Source: Flavobacteriales bacterium
Lineage (GTDB): Bacteria > Bacteroidota > Bacteroidia > Flavobacteriales_F > PHOS-HE28
Assembly: GCA_016788295.1 (NCBI GenBank)
Contig: JAEUSY010000054.1
Location: 1 to 33,831 of the forward strand
DNA: 33,831 bases
Direction: 5' to 3'
Positions 31,440-33,831 of this stretch are shown in pieces. The stretch's first letter is position 1. Each line of letters begins with the position of its first letter. The notes beneath the pieces are model-generated. The model was given only the letters and a program-made list of their open reading frames with translations, was not told the DNA's origin and made no database searches. The position numbers and the translations under genes were made by a program.

Positions 31440-33831
31440 TCAATTCTCGTCTTGTTCAACCATGAGGAACTTGCCTTGCCGTTTCGGATCGGGTACGAAC
31501 CAAGCGGGTTCGCCTTTCGGCGTACGGCCCATGCGAGCACCTGGCACCGGTGGCTCCATGGCACTGATCACACGCTCGCTCAGCTTGCGCACGTGTCCGT
31601 TCAACACGCTGTTCACATAGGGGATCGGATAGGTCCGCTCCGGCATGAAGCCACTTTCGCGCAACTCCTTGCAGGTCTTCTCCACCGCGCTGATGATGAA
31701 CTCGATGTCGGCCGTGCTATGGGCGGTGGTGATGAAGTGTGGGAAGTCCAGCACATGCACACCATGGTAGCGCATCAGCATGAAGAAGAGCTCGGTGTAG
31801 TTGACGCTCTCATCGTACTTGGTCTTGAAGGCGCTGCCGAAGTTCACCCAACGGTAGGGGAGCTGGTACTTGTCGAACAGCCCGTTCACGCGCGCCACCA
31901 TGTCCTCGGTGATGGTGTTGAGTCGCTCTTGAAGCGCTGGACCTTCGTTCTTCATGTACACCAGCGCGGCCTTCATGGCGGCTAGGGTCAACGGGTGGCG
32001 CACGAATGTTCCGGCGAAGTACGTTACGCCGGCTGGCGGGACGCTTTCATCACCATATTGCCAATGACCGCCGTCGAGGGCGTCCATCCATTCGCTCTTG
32101 CCGATCATGGCGCCCACGGGCATTCCACCACCGATCACCTTGCCGTAGGTACCGATATCCGCTTGGATGCCGAAGAGCGCCTGCGTGCCGTTCGGGTGTG
32201 TGCGGAAGCCGGTGATCACCTCATCGAAGATCAGCGCGGTGCCGTTCTCCTGCGTGATGCGGCGCACCTCGCGGAGGAAGTCCACCGGACGGAATTCCAT
32301 GCGACGGCTTTGCACCGGTTCCACCAGGATCGCAGCGGCTTCATGGCAGCGCTGCTTGATGATCTCGAGGCTCTCGGGCGTTCCGTAGTCCAGGACGAGC
32401 ATGTTCTGCACGGCCTCGGGCATGATGCCGGGCGCACCGGGATAGCTCTTCTTGCTCTTGCTGCCGCGGATGATCACCTCGTCGTTGATGCCGTGGTAGC
32501 TGCCGCTGAAAGAGATGATGAGGCTGCGGCCGGTCACCGTGCGAGCCATGCGCATCGCGCCGAGCACCGCTTCTGAACCGGTGTTGCAGACCGCAGCGCG
32601 ATCCGCGCCGGTGAGCTCGCAGAGCAGCTTCGAGACCTCCGCAGCGAGCGGGTGCATGGGACCGATCTCGATGCCTTGATCGAGTTGCTTGTGGCATGCT
32701 TCCTTGATGAAGTCAGGCATGTAGCCGAACATCGAGCTGCCGAAGCCGCTCAGGATATCCACGTACTCGTTGCCATCGATGTCCCAGAGGTGGCAGCCCA
32801 CGCTCTTGTCCACCACAACTTGGTAGATGAGCTCCTTGGTCTGCGGCTTGAAACCGGTGACCACGCGCGGGTCGGCCATCGGCTTGCGGTTCTCCTGGGT
32901 GAAGGCCTTGCTCTTCGCGGTCTTGGCCACATAGCGCTTCACGAAGGCGTCGAACCATGCGCGCTGCTGCGGCGTCATGTCGTCCACCCTCTCCTTGCTG
33001 ATGCGCGCTTGCGCACCGAAGACTTTCTTCAGCTCAGGGGCATCTTCCAGGGCATTCACCACAGGCGTTGCGGCGGCTGCGGGTCGACCATGGTCGACCC
33101 CAGCGTCCGCGCCACCGCCGTTCCAATGCGGCAGGATGTAGTCCGCCAGCTTGTCCAGGTTCGGGACCTCCTCGTTCAATTGACGGAACGAGATCTTCAC
33201 GCCGAACTTCTTGCTTAAGGAGGTGGCGACCTGCGTGAGGAAGAGCGAATCGAGGCCCATCTCGAGGAAGGTCTCCTCGTTGCTGGCCTCCGCCAGTTCC
33301 AAGCCCGAGCTCTCTTCAAGGAGATGCTTGATCTGCGCGATCAGCGACTCCTTGGGCGTGAGGTTCGCATCACCGCTGTTGGGCACTGGCGCTTCGATCG
33401 TGGTGCTGGCGATCGCACGACCACCATCGGCCACCATCGCCACGGGATCTACCCAGTGACGGATGCGCTCGAATGCGTAGGTCGGCATGCTGATCCTGCG
33501 GCGCTCCTCGCGTTCGTAGAACTTGCTCCAATCGATGAGCACGGCGCTCTGCCATAGGCTGCCCACGGCCTTCAGCAGTTGCGTGAGCTCGTTGCCGTTG
33601 CCAGCGGAATCGCCCAGTGAGGGCACGGCCGCTTGTTTCTTGCTGTCGGTGCTTTGTTGGCGTGCTAGCGTGGTGGCGGTGGTGCGCGGGCCCACTTCGA
33701 GCATCACACGGTCCGCATCGTTCCAAGCGAACTTCACCGCTTGCGCGAAACGCACGGTGGCACGCAGGTGATCGCTCCAATACTTTGGTGAGGTGGCCTC
33801 CTCGTCCTTCAGCCATTCGGCGGTGACGGTG
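31440..33831 (-). CDS. Polyketide synthase, C-terminal part: AT end - ACP - aminotransferase (continues past the right edge)
   Basis: The frame is open through the right edge. The first visible residues (WLKDEEATSPKYWSDHLR, then VMLEVGPR) are the end of an acyltransferase domain. The post-AT linker follows (IDWSKFYEREERRRISMPTY). Next comes an ACP (about 33120-33375) with its phosphopantetheine serine in MGLDSLFL, codon 33246-33248. From about 33010 to 31560 is a PLP class III aminotransferase of the PKS-embedded type, with GSEAVLGAMRMAR, LIFDEVITGFR and the PLP lysine in GTYGKVIGGG (codon 32139-32141). No ketoreductase or dehydratase lies between AT and ACP, so a beta-keto thioester should reach the aminotransferase and become a beta-amino acyl chain. 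This parallels McyE- and iturin-type synthases. KS and the start of AT are off the window. Confidence 0.92.
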   Translation of the reverse strand, partial: TVTAEWLKDEEATSPKYWSDHLRATVRFAQAVKFAWNDADRVMLEVGPRTTATTLARQQSTDSKKQAAVPSLGDSAGNGNELTQLLKAVGSLWQSAVLIDWSKFYEREERRRISMPTYAFERIRHWVDPVAMVADGGRAIASTTIEAPVPNSGDANLTPKESLIAQIKHLLEESSGLELAEASNEETFLEMGLDSLFLTQVATSLSKKFGVKISFRQLNEEVPNLDKLADYILPHWNGGGADAGVDHGRPAAAATPVVNALEDAPELKKVFGAQARISKERVDDMTPQQRAWFDAFVKRYVAKTAKSKAFTQENRKPMADPRVVTGFKPQTKELIYQVVVDKSVGCHLWDIDGNEYVDILSGFGSSMFGYMPDFIKEACHKQLDQGIEIGPMHPLAAEVSKLLCELTGADRAAVCNTGSEAVLGAMRMARTVTGRSLIISFSGSYHGINDEVIIRGSKSKKSYPGAPGIMPEAVQNMLVLDYGTPESLEIIKQRCHEAAAILVEPVQSRRMEFRPVDFLREVRRITQENGTALIFDEVITGFRTHPNGTQALFGIQADIGTYGKVIGGGMPVGAMIGKSEWMDALDGGHWQYGDESVPPAGVTYFAGTFVRHPLTLAAMKAALVYMKNEGPALQERLNTITEDMVARVNGLFDKYQLPYRWVNFGSAFKTKYDESVNYTELFFMLMRYHGVHVLDFPHFITTAHSTADIEFIISAVEKTCKELRESGFMPERTYPIPYVNSVLNGHVRKLSERVISAMEPPVPGARMGRTPKGEPAWFVPDPKRQGKFLMVEQDEN

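Overview
The window reads as a chromosomal stretch of a high-GC member of the Bacteroidota, probably Flavobacteriales or a close relative. The evidence is two proteins with C-terminal type IX secretion (T9SS) sorting domains, Bacteroidota-type gene neighbours (tgt followed by an LptF/LptG permease; rsmD beside a DUF3822 protein), -7 boxes of the form TAnnTTTG, and few convincing Shine-Dalgarno sites. Because the DNA is GC-rich, long open frames lie antisense to most genes; I treated these as shadows.

Layout. (1) 1-7083, minus strand: an arsenic-resistance series reading arsR, arsM, an ArsC-like phosphatase, an ACR3 efflux pump and a DinB-fold protein. It continues in the same direction into a TauE/SafE exporter, a Crp/Fnr regulator, an MFS transporter fused to rhodanese, and a partial membrane protein at the left edge. 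Two operator-like palindromes lie just upstream of arsR. (2) 7275-9503, minus: tgt and an LPS-export permease. (3) 9656-12190, plus: a glycosyltransferase overlapping an ECF sigma factor, then rsmG. (4) 12196-15925: two T9SS cargo genes, one apparently missing its 5' end, followed by decayed fragments of an ABC transporter and of the rsmG 3' end. This looks like an old insertion or rearrangement. (5) 15948-19587, minus: a secreted regulatory-domain protein, an MsbA-like ABC exporter, an SRPBCC protein and pyrE, with a NUDIX hydrolase starting head-to-head against pyrE. (6) 20220-24291, minus: a tightly overlapped housekeeping operon (uncharacterised membrane protein, DUF3822, rsmD, coaD, TlpA-like thioredoxin). 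A RecD-like helicase is divergent from it. (7) 25836-33831, minus: the left part of a biosynthetic gene cluster. It holds a PKS ending AT-ACP-aminotransferase (cut by the right edge), a C-A-T-TE NRPS, a free-standing thioesterase and an Sfp-type phosphopantetheinyl transferase.

How the parts work together. In region 7 the PPTase would load the ACP and T domains. The PKS would make a beta-ketoacyl-ACP, which its aminotransferase would convert to a beta-aminoacyl-ACP. The NRPS would join this to one, probably aliphatic, amino acid, and the thioesterase would release it. This cluster is the most interesting system here. In region 1, ArsR would sense arsenite and control reduction, methylation and efflux; the TauE/rhodanese/Crp genes may add a sulfur-stress arm.

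No tRNA, rRNA, CRISPR array, transposase or integrase was seen. Several short repeats are present: a REP-like palindrome inside arsM, arrays with 8-bp phase, and a 28-bp inverted repeat. Convergent gene pairs have almost no space between them, so no terminators could be called.
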